Assembly: GCA_024516035.1 (NCBI GenBank)
Contig: CM044957.1
Location: 4,127,017 to 4,191,016 of the forward strand
From: Bactericera cockerelli
Taxonomy: Eukaryota; Arthropoda; Insecta; Hemiptera; Triozidae
DNA length: 64,000 bases
Direction: 5' to 3'
Below are positions 1-9,518 of the stretch, piece after piece. How positions within the stretch are numbered: position 1 is the stretch's first letter; every line of letters begins with the position of its first letter. The notes beneath the pieces are model-generated. The model searched no databases. It was given only the letters and a program-made list of their open reading frames with translations, and was not told the origin of the DNA. A program made the translations under genes and the position numbers.

Positions 1-302
1 CCACTAAAGAGTTATTATTTTTCAACTTTTTAGTTATATGCACCACTTAGAAGCCAAATAAAAATGGCTTAAAATGGGTCCTCTGTGCACAAAAAAAGAA
101 ATGAAAAATAAAATAAATGATTTATTATTTTTATTCGGGTATTGAATTGTTTTCTTCCTTTTGAAGGATTTATTCAAAAATATAGACGGGTAAGAATTAC
201 CAAGTCATATATTTTGTTAGGCTGCTAGATTGAGAAACTTTCGAACTATATTTGCTGTTTTCAAAATGGCCGCTTATTATTATTATTCATCGACATTTTC
301 AG

Positions 303-507
303 ATCCTGTACAGAAACTCGACCAGTGTCCCCCCGCACCGCCTCACCATCCCTGGCTGTGACTTCGACTGCCCACTCATCAGGTTCCTGTCCCTCACCGC
401 CCCCGTCACCATCTCGGACACCCAGTGGGAGGAGGAGTGCCACGCCCATCACAGGTTCCTTAACTTCGTGGCCACCGTGGAGGCGGAGACCTCCCTCTCT
501 ACCTTAG
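303..507 (+). CDS. Acid phosphatase penultimate exon
   Basis: The acceptor is a TTTTCAG at 296-302 after a T-rich tract; the reading frame opens directly with ATC CTG TAC. The donor is TTAG/GTAAGT with GT at 508-509. The exon holds 68 codons plus one base. If the donor is skipped, the next codons are GGT AAG TAG, so translation stops at 513-515 before any membrane segment. Confidence 0.85.
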
Positions 508-1299
508 GTAAGTAGTAACCTCCCTCTCTACCTTAGGTAAGTAGTAACCTCCCTCTCTACCTTAGGTAAGCAGTAACCTCCCTCTCTACCTTAGGTAAGT
601 AGTAACCTCCCTCTCTACCTTAGGTAAGCAGTAACCTCCCTCTCTACCTTGGGTAAGTAGTAACCTCCCTCTCTACCTTAGGTAAGTAGTAACCTCCCTC
701 TCTACCTTGGGTAAGTAGTAACCTCCCTCTCTACCTTAGGTAAGTAGTAACCTCCCTCTCTACCTTAGGTAAGCAGTAACCTCCCTCTCTACCTTAGGTA
801 AGCAGTCTAGCTCAGTGGCTTAGTACTCGCTTGCCAGGCCCCGGGTTCGATCCTTCGAACCGTCAAAAAATTGAATTCTGGACTTGGTTATAGTTAGCAT
901 AATGGGATAAATGGGACTCCCTGTCTCGAGCTGACAGTCTAAATAAAGCACTACTATACTATACTATACTATAGTTGCTTGTAAGTAGCATGACGGTTGT
1001 GACTGCTCCCCTCAGTCCAGAGATCCTGAGTCCGATTCCCGTTTGGAGCAGACTTTTCACACAGAAATTTCGTTGGGAATCGAACCCAGGTCACCATGCG
1101 TGCAATGCCTATCGCGCTAACTCATTCTGCCACGGTGACATAACAATAATACTAATGATAATACATCATTATTATTGTCCCCCTTCCAGTCCTGTTGACC
1201 ATGGCTATCCTGCTGGGCCTCCTCATGGTCTCCCTGGTATTCTACCTGCACCGACAATGGCGCCTCTCTGCCCCCGCCCACCTGTACGAGAGAATATAG
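303..1299 (+). CDS. Histidine acid phosphatase, C-terminal two exons (partial gene)
   Basis: C-terminal end of a membrane-anchored histidine acid phosphatase (prostatic/lysosomal/testicular acid phosphatase family), which hydrolyses phosphomonoesters at acidic pH. Two exons splice in phase: 303-507 and 1,190-1,299, with the codon GTC split G/TC, giving 104 residues before a TAG. The first exon carries LYRNSTS, LTIPGCDFDCPL and WEEEC, matching the distal part of the family with its conserved cysteines. The second exon encodes a roughly 20-residue hydrophobic helix (LLTMAILLGLL..SLVFYL), then a basic 16-residue tail ending YERI. The catalytic RHGxR and HD motifs must lie in exons left of the window. 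The family call is firm; which paralogue it is cannot be decided. The intron starts with a 29-bp tandem repeat that copies the exon end and splice donor. Confidence 0.85.
491..809 (+). repeat. 29-bp minisatellite spanning the exon/intron junction, 11 copies
   Basis: The unit CTCCCTCTCTACCTT starts at 491, 520, 549 and so on every 29 bases to 781, eleven copies. Each unit contains the last coding bases of the exon (491-507) and a consensus-like donor TTAGGTAAG. Variants are limited to TAG/CAG after GTAAG and TTAGG/TTGGG. The array therefore holds eleven potential 5' splice sites. Confidence 0.95.
804..972 (+). mobile_element. tRNA-headed SINE in the acid phosphatase intron
   Basis: The head has a polymerase III A box (TAGCTCAGTGGCTTAGTAC) and a B box (GGTTCGATCC). 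The body ends with GACAGTCTAAATAAAGCACT and a short (CTATA)n tail. It abuts the last minisatellite unit. Body fragments of the same family occur near 30,240-30,390 (+) and 54,005-54,090 (-). Confidence 0.7.
985..1142. mobile_element. Two SINE fragments (S2 head +, S7 head -)
   Basis: Bases 985-1,058 resemble the tRNA head of the S2 family (GGTTGTGACTGC, then GATTCCCG). Bases 1,074-1,142 are a minus-strand tRNA-like head (GAATCGAACCCAGGTC) of the family seen again at 41,960-42,052. Both are truncated and lie in the last intron of the acid phosphatase gene. Confidence 0.55.
1190..1299 (+). CDS. Acid phosphatase last exon: transmembrane anchor and cytosolic tail
   Basis: The acceptor CCCCCTTCCAG ends at 1,189. 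The exon gives LLTMAILLGLLMVSLVFYL, then HRQWRLSAPAHLYERI and TAG at 1,297-1,299. Hydrophobic stretch followed by Arg/His indicates a single-pass type I anchor with a short cytosolic tail. YERI fits the YxxPhi endocytic/lysosomal sorting motif and sits at the extreme C terminus. No close homologue was compared; the call rests on splice phase, hydrophobicity and family architecture. Confidence 0.75.
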
Positions 1300-1317
1300 C
1301 AATTCCCCCCGCCCCCC

Positions 1318-1930
1318 GACATGTGTGACACCGCCCTCAGCTGATGTGTGACACTACAATGTGACACCCTACTGAACTGATCTGTGTGACACTGCCCTCA
1401 GCTGATGTGTGACACTACAATGTAACAACTCATGTGTGTGACACCTTACTGAACTGATATGTGTGACACCGCCCTCAGCTGATGTGTGACACTACAATGT
1501 AACAACTCATGTGTGTGACACCTTACTGAACTGATATGTGTGACACTACCCTCAGCTAATGTGTGACACTACAATGTAACAACGCATGTGTGTGACACCT
1601 TACTGAACTGATATGTGTGACACTTCCCTCAGCTGATGTGTGACACTACAATGTGACACCTTACTGAACTGATGTGTGACACTGCCCTCAGCTGATGTGT
1701 GACACTACAATGTAACAACTCATGTGTGTGACACCTTACTGAACTGTTATGTGTGACACTACGTAACAACTCATGTGTGTGACACCTTACTGAACTGTTA
1801 TGTGTGACACTACAATGTAACAACTCATGTGTGTGACACCTTACTGAACTGATATGTGTGACACTACAATGTAACAATTCATGTGTGACACCTTACTGAA
1901 CTGATATGTGTGACACTACAATGTAACAAA
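1318..1930. repeat. Satellite array just downstream of the acid phosphatase stop
   Basis: Irregular tandem repeat built from blocks such as CTGATGTGTGACACTACAA and CTCATGTGTGTGACACC, with a higher-order period of about 77 bp. It begins within 20 bp of the stop codon, so it may form part of the 3' UTR. A minus-strand open frame at 1,629-1,877 is a by-product of the repeat. Confidence 0.9.
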
Positions 1931-2058
1931 AAAAAAGATATGACACAAAAATCTCACATGATTATATCGTCATAATATGTGCAGTTGGACACTGCACTGC
2001 ACTGAACTGGTTACATGGAACTCTAGTATCAGTACAAGAGCAAATAATTGAATTACAT

Positions 2059-2205
2059 CGACCTCAGTAGCTTGATCGATAAGGCGGCGGACTTGTAACC
2101 TGGAGGTCGGTGGTTAAGTCCCGGTTTCAGCGTAGATTTAGTAAAGCTAGTTTGAGTAGTTGTGCTATCACGAAAGTGATTAACACAAAATAATATGATG
2201 ACTTT
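2059..2205 (+). mobile_element. S3 tRNA-headed SINE
   Basis: Head GACCTCAGTAGCTTGATCG with B-box-like GGTTAAGTCCC; body contains AGCGTAGATTTAGTAAAGC, AAAGTGATTAACACAAA. Other S3 copies: 20,734-20,877 (-), 22,882-23,030 (+), 23,160-23,299 (-), 36,739-36,888 (+), 37,594-37,715 (+), 56,736-56,872 (+), 56,963-57,105 (+); fragments at 33,333-33,405 and 39,976-40,050. Confidence 0.8.
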
Positions 2206-2733
2206 TCAACTTAACTTTTAATTGAATTGCAAGTACCTGAACCTCAAGTTAGAACAATAAAATTTTGAGAGCAGAAGATGTTTTTTCTACAATTTCTTCA
2301 ACATAAATATGGGTTAACAACGAATAAACTTCTCAATGAACAAAGCTACCTACAAATCCAGGAAACGAAAAAAAAAAGTTTTTAAAGAGAACTTAATTTT
2401 ATATATCTAAATATTTTAGGTTATCCTTTGATTTCTAAATAATTCAGTCAATCCTTTGATATTAGTTTTAAAAGATAACTCTGTCAAGTAACATTTGCTT
2501 GCTGATGATTTTTTCTTTATTAAATAATATTTCAAATGATTTTATTTATTTGGTATACTAAAACTTGTGTGAATGAATATTCCTTGGTTAATGGTTTTTC
2601 TTTTATTCCTGTTCAAACCAAGTTATCTAATATTTAGTTATACGGTGTTTTGTGAACATCAATTTTTTATTTTAAGTTTTTTTTATGGTATATTTTTTAT
2701 TTGTAAGGTTAATATAATTAAATACAGCGTGAT

Positions 2734-2874
2734 TAAAAAAGTAGGTAAATCCTTTAACCACATATATGATGGACCATTTTAGGGGGGTCACCTCTATAAC
2801 AAAAGGTGCGAAAATGTTTTCTAACGGAGTGACACGCCCATCGCGTTGAAAAAACGGATTTACCTACTTTTTTT
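2734..2874. mobile_element. Palindromic MITE, about 140 bp
   Basis: Left arm AAAAAAGTAGGTAAATCC is matched by the right arm GGATTTACCTACTTTTTT. The spacer holds GGGGGGTCACC. Terminal arms of about 18 bp and no coding capacity fit a small non-autonomous DNA transposon. No target duplication could be fixed. Confidence 0.55.
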
Positions 2875-3382
2875 ATTATGTACCTATATTATGATTTACC
2901 CTGTATATTATGAAATTGTGATGACATTTTTTCGGGATCTCGATTCTCAGTTTACGATTACCTTAAGTCGTAAGAATTAGTAATGAAAGTTAAGATGGAT
3001 GGCTGGGGGACGTTAAACAGAGAGAAGATTAGGGTATTGCTAGAGGACTAACAAGAAAACAGGCTAGCCAACCCTAACAAGGCCAGGCCAGCTTGCAGTT
3101 TTCTAAGGGTTTTGTTCACACGAAGAAAAAACCCTATTAATGAGCCCTTTTCTGTACGCTCATTTTTTATTGTGATATTTATTTACAGAGGAGACTTGAA
3201 TCGGGTTTTTTTTAACGAAGCGAACCGAAGCTGACCTGGTCACTGAAATACACTTTCTTTTTATTTGATTGGACCGAAAAATCCTGACCGGAGTGGACCG
3301 GCCCATGGCTTTTGGTTCGGTAAGAAGAGTGGACAATTTCAAATGTAAACAAACATCGATATCTTTAATGTAAAGATATCGG

Positions 3383-3642
3383 CAACCAGCGTCGATGGCA
3401 TGTTGAATACACCGGTTCCCTTCAGAACACCGAAGTTAAGCGACATCCAGCGAGGTTAAGACTTGGATGGGTGACCATTCAAATTCTAATTCTCGTGACG
3501 CTGGCTTTTCCCGGCCCCACTCAGGCTGGGTGAGGTCAATGTGAGTAGCAGGTTTGTGAGTTTCCTGCGAATGGAGGGTAAAACCCCCGTCGTGATATGA
3601 CCATGGCAGTTGAAAGCGACGTTAAACCCCACTTAAAAAAAA
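3383..3642 (+). mobile_element. S1: 5S rRNA-headed SINE, full length with target-site duplication
   Basis: The first ~120 bp copy 5S rRNA, including ACACCGGTTCCC, CCGAAGTTAAGC and TTGGATGGGTGACC (A-box and C-box region of the internal promoter). The outer ends CCAGCGTC and GACGCTGG can pair like 5S helix I. A core (AGGCTGGGTGAGGTCAATG to GGGTAAAACCCCCGTC) and an A-rich end follow. An 11-bp direct repeat AAAGATATCGG flanks it (3,372-3,382 and 3,643-3,653). The head is nearly identical to the copy at 31,432. Confidence 0.9.
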
Positions 3643-4375
3643 AAAGATATCGGTGTCCCAAAAATCAATATTTTTTTTTATTCTTCAAATTTTGGTTGAC
3701 CAGAGCTGACCGTTCGGTCTTGTTCAGGCTTTTCGTTCAATTAAAAAAAACCGCTTTGGCAATCAGAGTCGTTGCTCCTTCTAAGGGTTCAATGGCTTTT
3801 ATAAAGATCTCACAATGGTTGATGGTACATAAAAATATGTGGTTCAGGAAGAGCCAACTTTTCCACTTAAGTTGGCTGGAGACCATCACTTCCCCCAGCT
3901 GTAGCCAAGCTGCTACAACTACAACAACTGCAAGGTTAGGATATTACCTGAGTCAAATTATTCTGGTCATATTTATCTTTTTTTATGTTCCCGTGTTGGA
4001 ATCAATCTACAGGTTTTTATTTCAGGCAAAGGCTTAGTTTCTGTGCGTGGAATTTTTATCTCATTTTGAACTTGATATTGTAAAAAAAATCTTAACCCAG
4101 CACCGCCAGTTGTTATTTTTATGATATTGTAATTGTAAAACATTCGAATGATGTTAGTAATAAAATATATTCTAAGAGAGAAAGAGACATGAGATCTGTT
4201 AAAATTAAAATTAAATCGGTTTTACTTTTTTACAAAAACTTGTCTTGTTCTTCTTGCTTATGTTAGGACTTAGAAGATTCTCCACCAGTACAGCCATGCC
4301 TTGGATAACTTTAGAATAACAAATGTGTAAATATAGCGCACTGAAACTATTTCTACATCACAAGGATTTGACAGT

Positions 4376-4578
4376 GTCGATGGCACGTTGAATGCACCGG
4401 TTCTCGTAACATCACCGAAGTTAAGCAACGGCACGCGAGGTGAACGTGATGCTGGCATTCCGGCCCAACCCAGGCTGGCTGAGCTTAATGTGGGTAGCAG
4501 GTTTGTGAATTTCCTGCGAATGCAGGGTAAAACCCCCGTCGAGATGTGATATGACCATGCAGTTGAAAGGGACGTTAC
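4376..4578 (+). mobile_element. S1 5S-headed SINE, variant with shortened head
   Basis: GTGTCGATGGCACGTTGAAT, CACCGAAGTTAAGCAAC and then a jump to GTGATGCTGGC, so the 5S part lacks its TTGGATGGGTGACC box. Core and tail (GATATGACCATGCAGTTGAA) follow. The loss of the distal promoter box suggests an older or impaired subfamily. Confidence 0.75.
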
Positions 4579-4730
4579 ACCCAATCATAGGGTGGCGACA
4601 TCGTGAACGATGGTAGCCAGGGGGTGGAGGTCTTTACAAGGAGGCTAATAATTGACAAGGGCCCCCAGAACCAAGGCAATGCTAGTCATTCCCTGTTAAT
4701 GGTCCCCCGGCCAGACTAAACCCAATTAAA
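4579..4730. mobile_element. Repeat related to the element at 23.9 kb
   Basis: Contains GGGTGGCGACATCGTGAACG, GGCTAATAATTGACAAGGGC and CCCCCGGCCAGACTAAACCC. The reverse complement of the same blocks occurs at 23,905-24,062. Directly abuts the 5S SINE tail, so it may be a composite or a nested insertion. Confidence 0.55.
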
Positions 4731-4991
4731 AAAAATCTGGTTTAAACATCACACGACTTTCCTTATCATAATTATAAGGAATTGGAACAGGACCAAAAGC
4801 CACTGGTGACTCAAAGGTAACATTTAGCTAAAAATCAATATCAAATTCGTAATCAGCACCTCAAAATCATTGGATTTGATATGTCACAACCCCCATCTAC
4901 GATAAATAATAAAAAAGTTAATCAAAGCGGGTCCCCCCCAAAATACCGGTAAATTGGGGCCGAGGTCCAAAAAGTTCAAGATATCAAAAAA

Positions 4992-6482
4992 ATGATCAGA
5001 AGAGACCCCTATTATTTTTTTAATCTAAGACATAATTGTTCTCTAATATTTTTTTGTATCTTTAACCAATTCAAAAATACTACCGAACTATTAAGAAAAG
5101 AAATTCAAATGAGAATTCACTTTGAAGAAAAAAACAAAATACACCTAAAAAACAATGAAATTCTAAGCAATGACGCAGAACAGCAGCTACAAATACACAA
5201 AGAACTAGAAATTGAACTTAAAAATAAAATAAAAGAACAGAACCACATCATCTCTAAGCTAAAAGAAGAGCTGACAAACTTCAAGCAGACGGCCCCAAAG
5301 CAGCCCCTCTTCACTCAGGAACAAGTAAATACTGCCCTCAAAGTCACCACATCGCAGATCACCAGCGCAGCTATCGCTGGACCCAGCACACTCAGCAACT
5401 CTGACGCCATCTCTCACCTAGAGGAGCCCACACCCACGGAGACTGTGACCCCCAGCCCAGAACCAGACACCCACCCCTTGCATGATGTTGATATAAAAAA
5501 TATTTTTCTCATAGGTGATAGTCACTGTAGGGATATGCAGCCATGTATTAAACAATTTGCAAAATCTGATTGTAGGGTAAACTGTATCTCGCACCCAGGA
5601 AAAACCTTTGAATATATTGTAGATTCCATTAAACCTGGTAAACTTTCTCCTAATACGCAGATTTGTGTTTTCGCGGGGACCAACGATGTTTTTAAAACGA
5701 AATTTGACGACTTGGCTAGATCACTACAAAAACTCTACAGTAAATGTAAACAATTTAAAGTCCTTCTACTTTTAATCCCCCCCAGATTTGATCGCCGTCA
5801 CATGAACCGCCACATTGTAAAACTCAACAGTAAAATTAAACACCTAATATCATCATTTACTAACTTTACACATATTGATCTCTATAACTTTATACAACTC
5901 TCTCATTTCATTGATGATGGCTTGCACTTGAATCGAAAGGGCAAAAATTTGGTTTCGAGGAAATTGATAACGAAAATATTTGGTAGAGAATTCTCTACTA
6001 CAAACTCATCTCAGTCGAACAAGTTAAAGTCAATTGAATCAACTCAACAATACAAGAATAGGTACCATGGTAAACAACAGACAACATCTACTAGTACACA
6101 AGCATACAGGGTTGGGTCACACATGAGACCAACTCGTATTGCTGAGTGCTCTCATCAGAGTAACCTGCCGTGTTTATTACATGGTAACACTGTTTCACCT
6201 CCTGCAATACCTCCCACATTTACAACTCATAACTACCCTCCGCTTTACAATGGAGTACCTCCCCCTATTATTAATCAGACTGGTTCCACACAGTTGAACC
6301 CTGTACCGCCTCCACCACCCTATAACAATCCGAACTTTCCTCTGGTCTCATCATATCGAGATATTATGTTGAAACCTAATTATTATACTCGTCAATATCC
6401 TAACTATTACCAGCCAATACAAAGTCCCAATTTTTACCAACCGATACAAAATTTTCAACATTCAAAGACGACTTTTCTGTAG
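4992..6482 (+). CDS. LINE ORF1: coiled coil plus SGNH/GDSL-like esterase
   Basis: A 496-residue frame. Residues about 28-95 are rich in E/K/L/I heptads (NTTELLRKEIQ, KELEIELKNKIKEQNH) and should form a coiled coil for multimerisation. A Pro/Thr/Ser-rich linker follows. An SGNH hydrolase fold runs from about residue 170 to 325: FLIGDSHCRD (block I, nucleophile Ser), FAGTNDVF (block III Asn), DDGLHLNRKG (block V Asp/His). The C terminus is Pro/Tyr/Asn-rich (PPPPPYNNPN). ORF1 esterases are typical of CR1-group LINEs, where they are thought to act in ribonucleoprotein or membrane interactions. The start at 4,992 is the first ATG; a start further downstream is possible. It ends with TAG at 6,480-6,482, overlapping ORF2. 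Confidence 0.85.
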   Translation: MIRRDPYYFFNLRHNCSLIFFCIFNQFKNTTELLRKEIQMRIHFEEKNKIHLKNNEILSNDAEQQLQIHKELEIELKNKIKEQNHIISKLKEELTNFKQTAPKQPLFTQEQVNTALKVTTSQITSAAIAGPSTLSNSDAISHLEEPTPTETVTPSPEPDTHPLHDVDIKNIFLIGDSHCRDMQPCIKQFAKSDCRVNCISHPGKTFEYIVDSIKPGKLSPNTQICVFAGTNDVFKTKFDDLARSLQKLYSKCKQFKVLLLLIPPRFDRRHMNRHIVKLNSKIKHLISSFTNFTHIDLYNFIQLSHFIDDGLHLNRKGKNLVSRKLITKIFGREFSTTNSSQSNKLKSIESTQQYKNRYHGKQQTTSTSTQAYRVGSHMRPTRIAECSHQSNLPCLLHGNTVSPPAIPPTFTTHNYPPLYNGVPPPIINQTGSTQLNPVPPPPPYNNPNFPLVSSYRDIMLKPNYYTRQYPNYYQPIQSPNFYQPIQNFQHSKTTFL

Positions 6483-9421
6483 AGAGAAAAGATATTCAAA
6501 ACCAAGTTGAACAAAAAAAGAAAAGACAGACACCATATTCTCAAACTCCAACTAGTATTCCTAAAAATAAGCAAATTCGTATTTTTTACCAAAATACTCG
6601 CGGTCTTAACACCAAAACACAAGAGTTCTATCTAAACACATTGTCAGAGGACTATGACATCATTGCCCTTGTGGAGACATGGTTGTCACCCGGTGTCAAC
6701 TCTGGGGAATTATTTGACTCCAGGTATCGGGTATATAGACAGGATAGAGACCCCAATTCATCAGGAAAATCCAAAGGGGGCGGATTAATTCTCGCCTTCA
6801 AACACGAACTAAATGCTCTGCCACTAACACAATTCTCACTTAATACATGTAGCCCTCACTTAGAATCTTTGTGGGTGAAATGTAAATTCCACCATCAAGA
6901 AATTATTATATCCTTATGCTATTTCCCCCCTCCTGTTAAGACTGAAACCATCGAAAATTTTGATGAAAATGTATGTAAAATTGAGCAACTTCTCCAACAT
7001 AAAATCATATTTCTTGGAGATTTTAACATACCTGATTTCCACCCTCCCTCCCCTGATATTGTCGCTAGGGGTTCTCTCCTTCACATACATAATTTGATGA
7101 ACTTTTTTGATCTAGAGTCCCTAAATACAATAAAGAACCACAATAATAAGACTCTTGATCTCTGTCTTACGAATTACAATGCGACCAAAATAAACAGAAA
7201 AAAAGTTTCAAGATGTCACATTGAAAAAACAGATGGACTTGTGGAAATAGACAAACATCATCCTCCACTTATCCTGTATGTTGGCACAGAAAATCCTAAG
7301 ATCACAACTCCCAAATTAAAATGCACACAAAATTCAACATTTAATTTTAATTACAACAAAGTTGATTATGAATCCCTTAGGATCAACTTAAACAAAATTA
7401 GATGGCAAAATCTTTATGATGCACAAACTTCGGATAAAAAAACAGAAATATTTTACAATGAAATAAATAAAACCTTCCTAACATCGATCCCCCTAAAAAA
7501 CACAAATAATAAGAAATCCAAATTTCCCAGATGGTGGAACTCGAACACGGTTTCTATTTTTCTTAAAAAGGAAAGAATCAGGAAAATCAAAAGAAAATCA
7601 TCCGAACAAATATCGACCTATAATAAATTAAGAAAAACATGCAAAACAGAAATAAAAAATGATTATCAAACATATATAAATAAAATTACATATCAAGTAA
7701 AAAGAGGAAACAGTAAACCGTTCTGGGACTTTACCAAAGACCAAGGGAAAGAACCACCTAAGAAAATCCTCAAATATAAAAATGTATTCATCTCAGACCC
7801 CCAGAATATAGTAAACTCTTTTGCTGAACATTTTAAAAACGCATATAACCAAAAAACATCTAGCTATGATCCTGATATCACACAGTTAAAGGACGATCCT
7901 GAGTATTTCCACCTAAACTCGATAACAGAAAAAGATGTTGAATATGAAATCAAAAAGATGGCAATTAATAAACCCCCTGGCCCAGATGGCATTCCACCCA
8001 CAATATTTCGCAACTGCATCGCACAATTGAAAGTTCCTCTTACTCATATATTTAACCACTCATTACAAACAGGTTCATTTCCATCTCAATTTAAAGTGTC
8101 CAATGTCACACCAGTCCCCAAAAAATCAGGTGATCTGGATATTGCGAATCACCGTCCTATCTCAAACCTCAATGTTATCTCCAAAATATTTGAGGGAGTA
8201 ATTTACAACTCAATATCTTCTTTTATATTCAACAAAGTCTCCACCAAACAGCATGGATTTGTTATTAAAAAATCCACAGTTGAGAACCTTATAGAATTTA
8301 GTGACTTTGTTGCCAGATCATTGGCAAAAAAGGGCGAAGTTCATGTTTGTTACACCGACATCGAAAAATGTTTCGATAAACTATCACATGATGCCATTTT
8401 AACGGCGCTTTTCAATTCAGGATTCTCCCCTCCCAATATAAAATTCTTCGCCAGTTATCTTCAAAATCGAAAAATAGCAGTTACCTACTTAAAACACAAA
8501 TCTAACTTTATCCATCCTCCGTCAGGCGTAGTTCAAGGTTCTAAGTTGAGTAGTCTGCTTTTTATATTGACCTATAATAATATACATGAGCATGTAAAAC
8601 ATTCTGAAGTTCTCCTATATGCTGACGATTTAAAAATATTCAAAGAAATAGAAACCCTACAAGATTGCCAACAATTACAAGAAGATATTAATTCAATTTC
8701 AAAATGGTTACACTCAATTGGCCTAAACTTTCATCCTGCCAAATGCAATATAATGTCTTACACAACCAATTCTATACCCATACAGTTCAACTACACTATA
8801 AATAATACTGCCCTACAATACGTCACACAATACAAAGATCTTGGTATAACCTTCCAAAACAACCTCCTGTTTAATGAACATAGAAGCCAAATACAACAAA
8901 AAGCATATAGGAGACTAGGTATGGTTATGAGACACTCCAAGTCCATTCCTGACTGTGATGTGGTAAAAATACTGTACCTCACACTTGTCCGCCCTCTCCT
9001 GGAATATGGCTCCCCAGTATGGCTACCTAACACACAATGTGGCATAAAAGATTTAGAACGCATACAGGCCCGCTTCGTAAGACATCTTTTCCACAAAGAA
9101 AATTCTTTTTATCCCCTTTATCCACATTACATTAGTTATGAACTGCTTGTGGAAAATTTACCCATAGAAACTCTCACAGAGAGGAGACTAAGTGAGCAAA
9201 TAAAATTGCTCAAAAAAATCTGCAATGGGAGAACAAGCAGTGAGTACCTTATACTTAACACACAAATAGCCATTCCTGATCCTCGCTTAAGACGCACCAA
9301 CAATACATTTTTCTACATCCCTAACATACCAGCCCCTAATAAAAGCCACCTACTCAAGTCACCATTGATTTCAGCTATGAATACTTTTAACAATATGTGT
9401 GAGAAGCCAGATTTATTCTGA
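6404..9421 (+). CDS. LINE ORF2: APE endonuclease and reverse transcriptase
   Basis: The frame is open from 6,404 to the TGA at 9,419-9,421. Endonuclease motifs in order: RIFYQNTRGL, ALVETWLS (metal-binding Glu), FLGDFNIPD, LDLCLTN, KHHPPL. Reverse transcriptase motifs: NKPPGPDGIP, HRPISNL, YTDIEKCFDKLSHD (motif A), GVVQGSKLSSLLF (motif B), LLYADDLKIF (motif C, catalytic YADD at about 8,618-8,629), then PLLEYGSPVW. All catalytic signatures are intact. The frame has no ATG before the endonuclease core, and the first 78 bases overlap ORF1 in the -1 frame, so ORF2 may be expressed by frameshift, reinitiation or a non-AUG start. It performs target-primed reverse transcription. Confidence 0.92.
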   Translation, partial: LLPANTKSQFLPTDTKFSTFKDDFSVERKDIQNQVEQKKKRQTPYSQTPTSIPKNKQIRIFYQNTRGLNTKTQEFYLNTLSEDYDIIALVETWLSPGVNSGELFDSRYRVYRQDRDPNSSGKSKGGGLILAFKHELNALPLTQFSLNTCSPHLESLWVKCKFHHQEIIISLCYFPPPVKTETIENFDENVCKIEQLLQHKIIFLGDFNIPDFHPPSPDIVARGSLLHIHNLMNFFDLESLNTIKNHNNKTLDLCLTNYNATKINRKKVSRCHIEKTDGLVEIDKHHPPLILYVGTENPKITTPKLKCTQNSTFNFNYNKVDYESLRINLNKIRWQNLYDAQTSDKKTEIFYNEINKTFLTSIPLKNTNNKKSKFPRWWNSNTVSIFLKKERIRKIKRKSSEQISTYNKLRKTCKTEIKNDYQTYINKITYQVKRGNSKPFWDFTKDQGKEPPKKILKYKNVFISDPQNIVNSFAEHFKNAYNQKTSSYDPDITQLKDDPEYFHLNSITEKDVEYEIKKMAINKPPGPDGIPPTIFRNCIAQLKVPLTHIFNHSLQTGSFPSQFKVSNVTPVPKKSGDLDIANHRPISNLNVISKIFEGVIYNSISSFIFNKVSTKQHGFVIKKSTVENLIEFSDFVARSLAKKGEVHVCYTDIEKCFDKLSHDAILTALFNSGFSPPNIKFFASYLQNRKIAVTYLKHKSNFIHPPSGVVQGSKLSSLLFILTYNNIHEHVKHSEVLLYADDLKIFKEIETLQDCQQLQEDINSISKWLHSIGLNFHPAKCNIMSYTTNSIPIQFNYTINNTALQYVTQYKDLGITFQNNLLFNEHRSQIQQKAYRRLGMVMRHSKSIPDCDVVKILYLTLVRPLLEYGSPVWLPNTQCGIKDLERIQARFVRHLFHKENSFYPLYPHYISYELLVENLPIETLTERRLSEQIKLLKKICNGRTSSEYLILNTQIAIPDPRLRRTNNTFFYIPNIPAPNKSHLLKSPLISAMNTFNNMCEKPDLF

Positions 9422-9475
9422 TTATACGTTTCTCACTCAAATAATAACCAACGCATATATATCTGTCAGGTATTG

Positions 9476-9504
9476 CCTCACATAGTCCTAATTTCTATGT
9501 GAGG
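9476..9504 (+). promoter_or_regulatory. 3' UTR stem-loop of the LINE
   Basis: CCTCACATAG (9,476-9,485) pairs perfectly with CTATGTGAGG (9,495-9,504) around a 9-nt loop, 16 bases before the poly(A). A hairpin at the RNA 3' end is a plausible recognition site for the element's own reverse transcriptase; that role is inferred. Confidence 0.55.
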
Positions 9505-9518
9505 TGTAGACAGTAGCA

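Noticed and set aside
491..809. CRISPR-like array (regular 29-bp repeats)
   Set aside because: Repeats are contiguous with no unique spacers and lie in a eukaryotic intron.
1629..1877. Minus-strand 82-codon frame with HTHELLHCSVTH repeats
   Set aside because: It is a translation of the GTGTGACAC satellite.
3597..4037. 146-codon + frame
   Set aside because: It starts in a 5S-SINE tail and continues through AT-rich DNA with no recognisable domain or codon bias.
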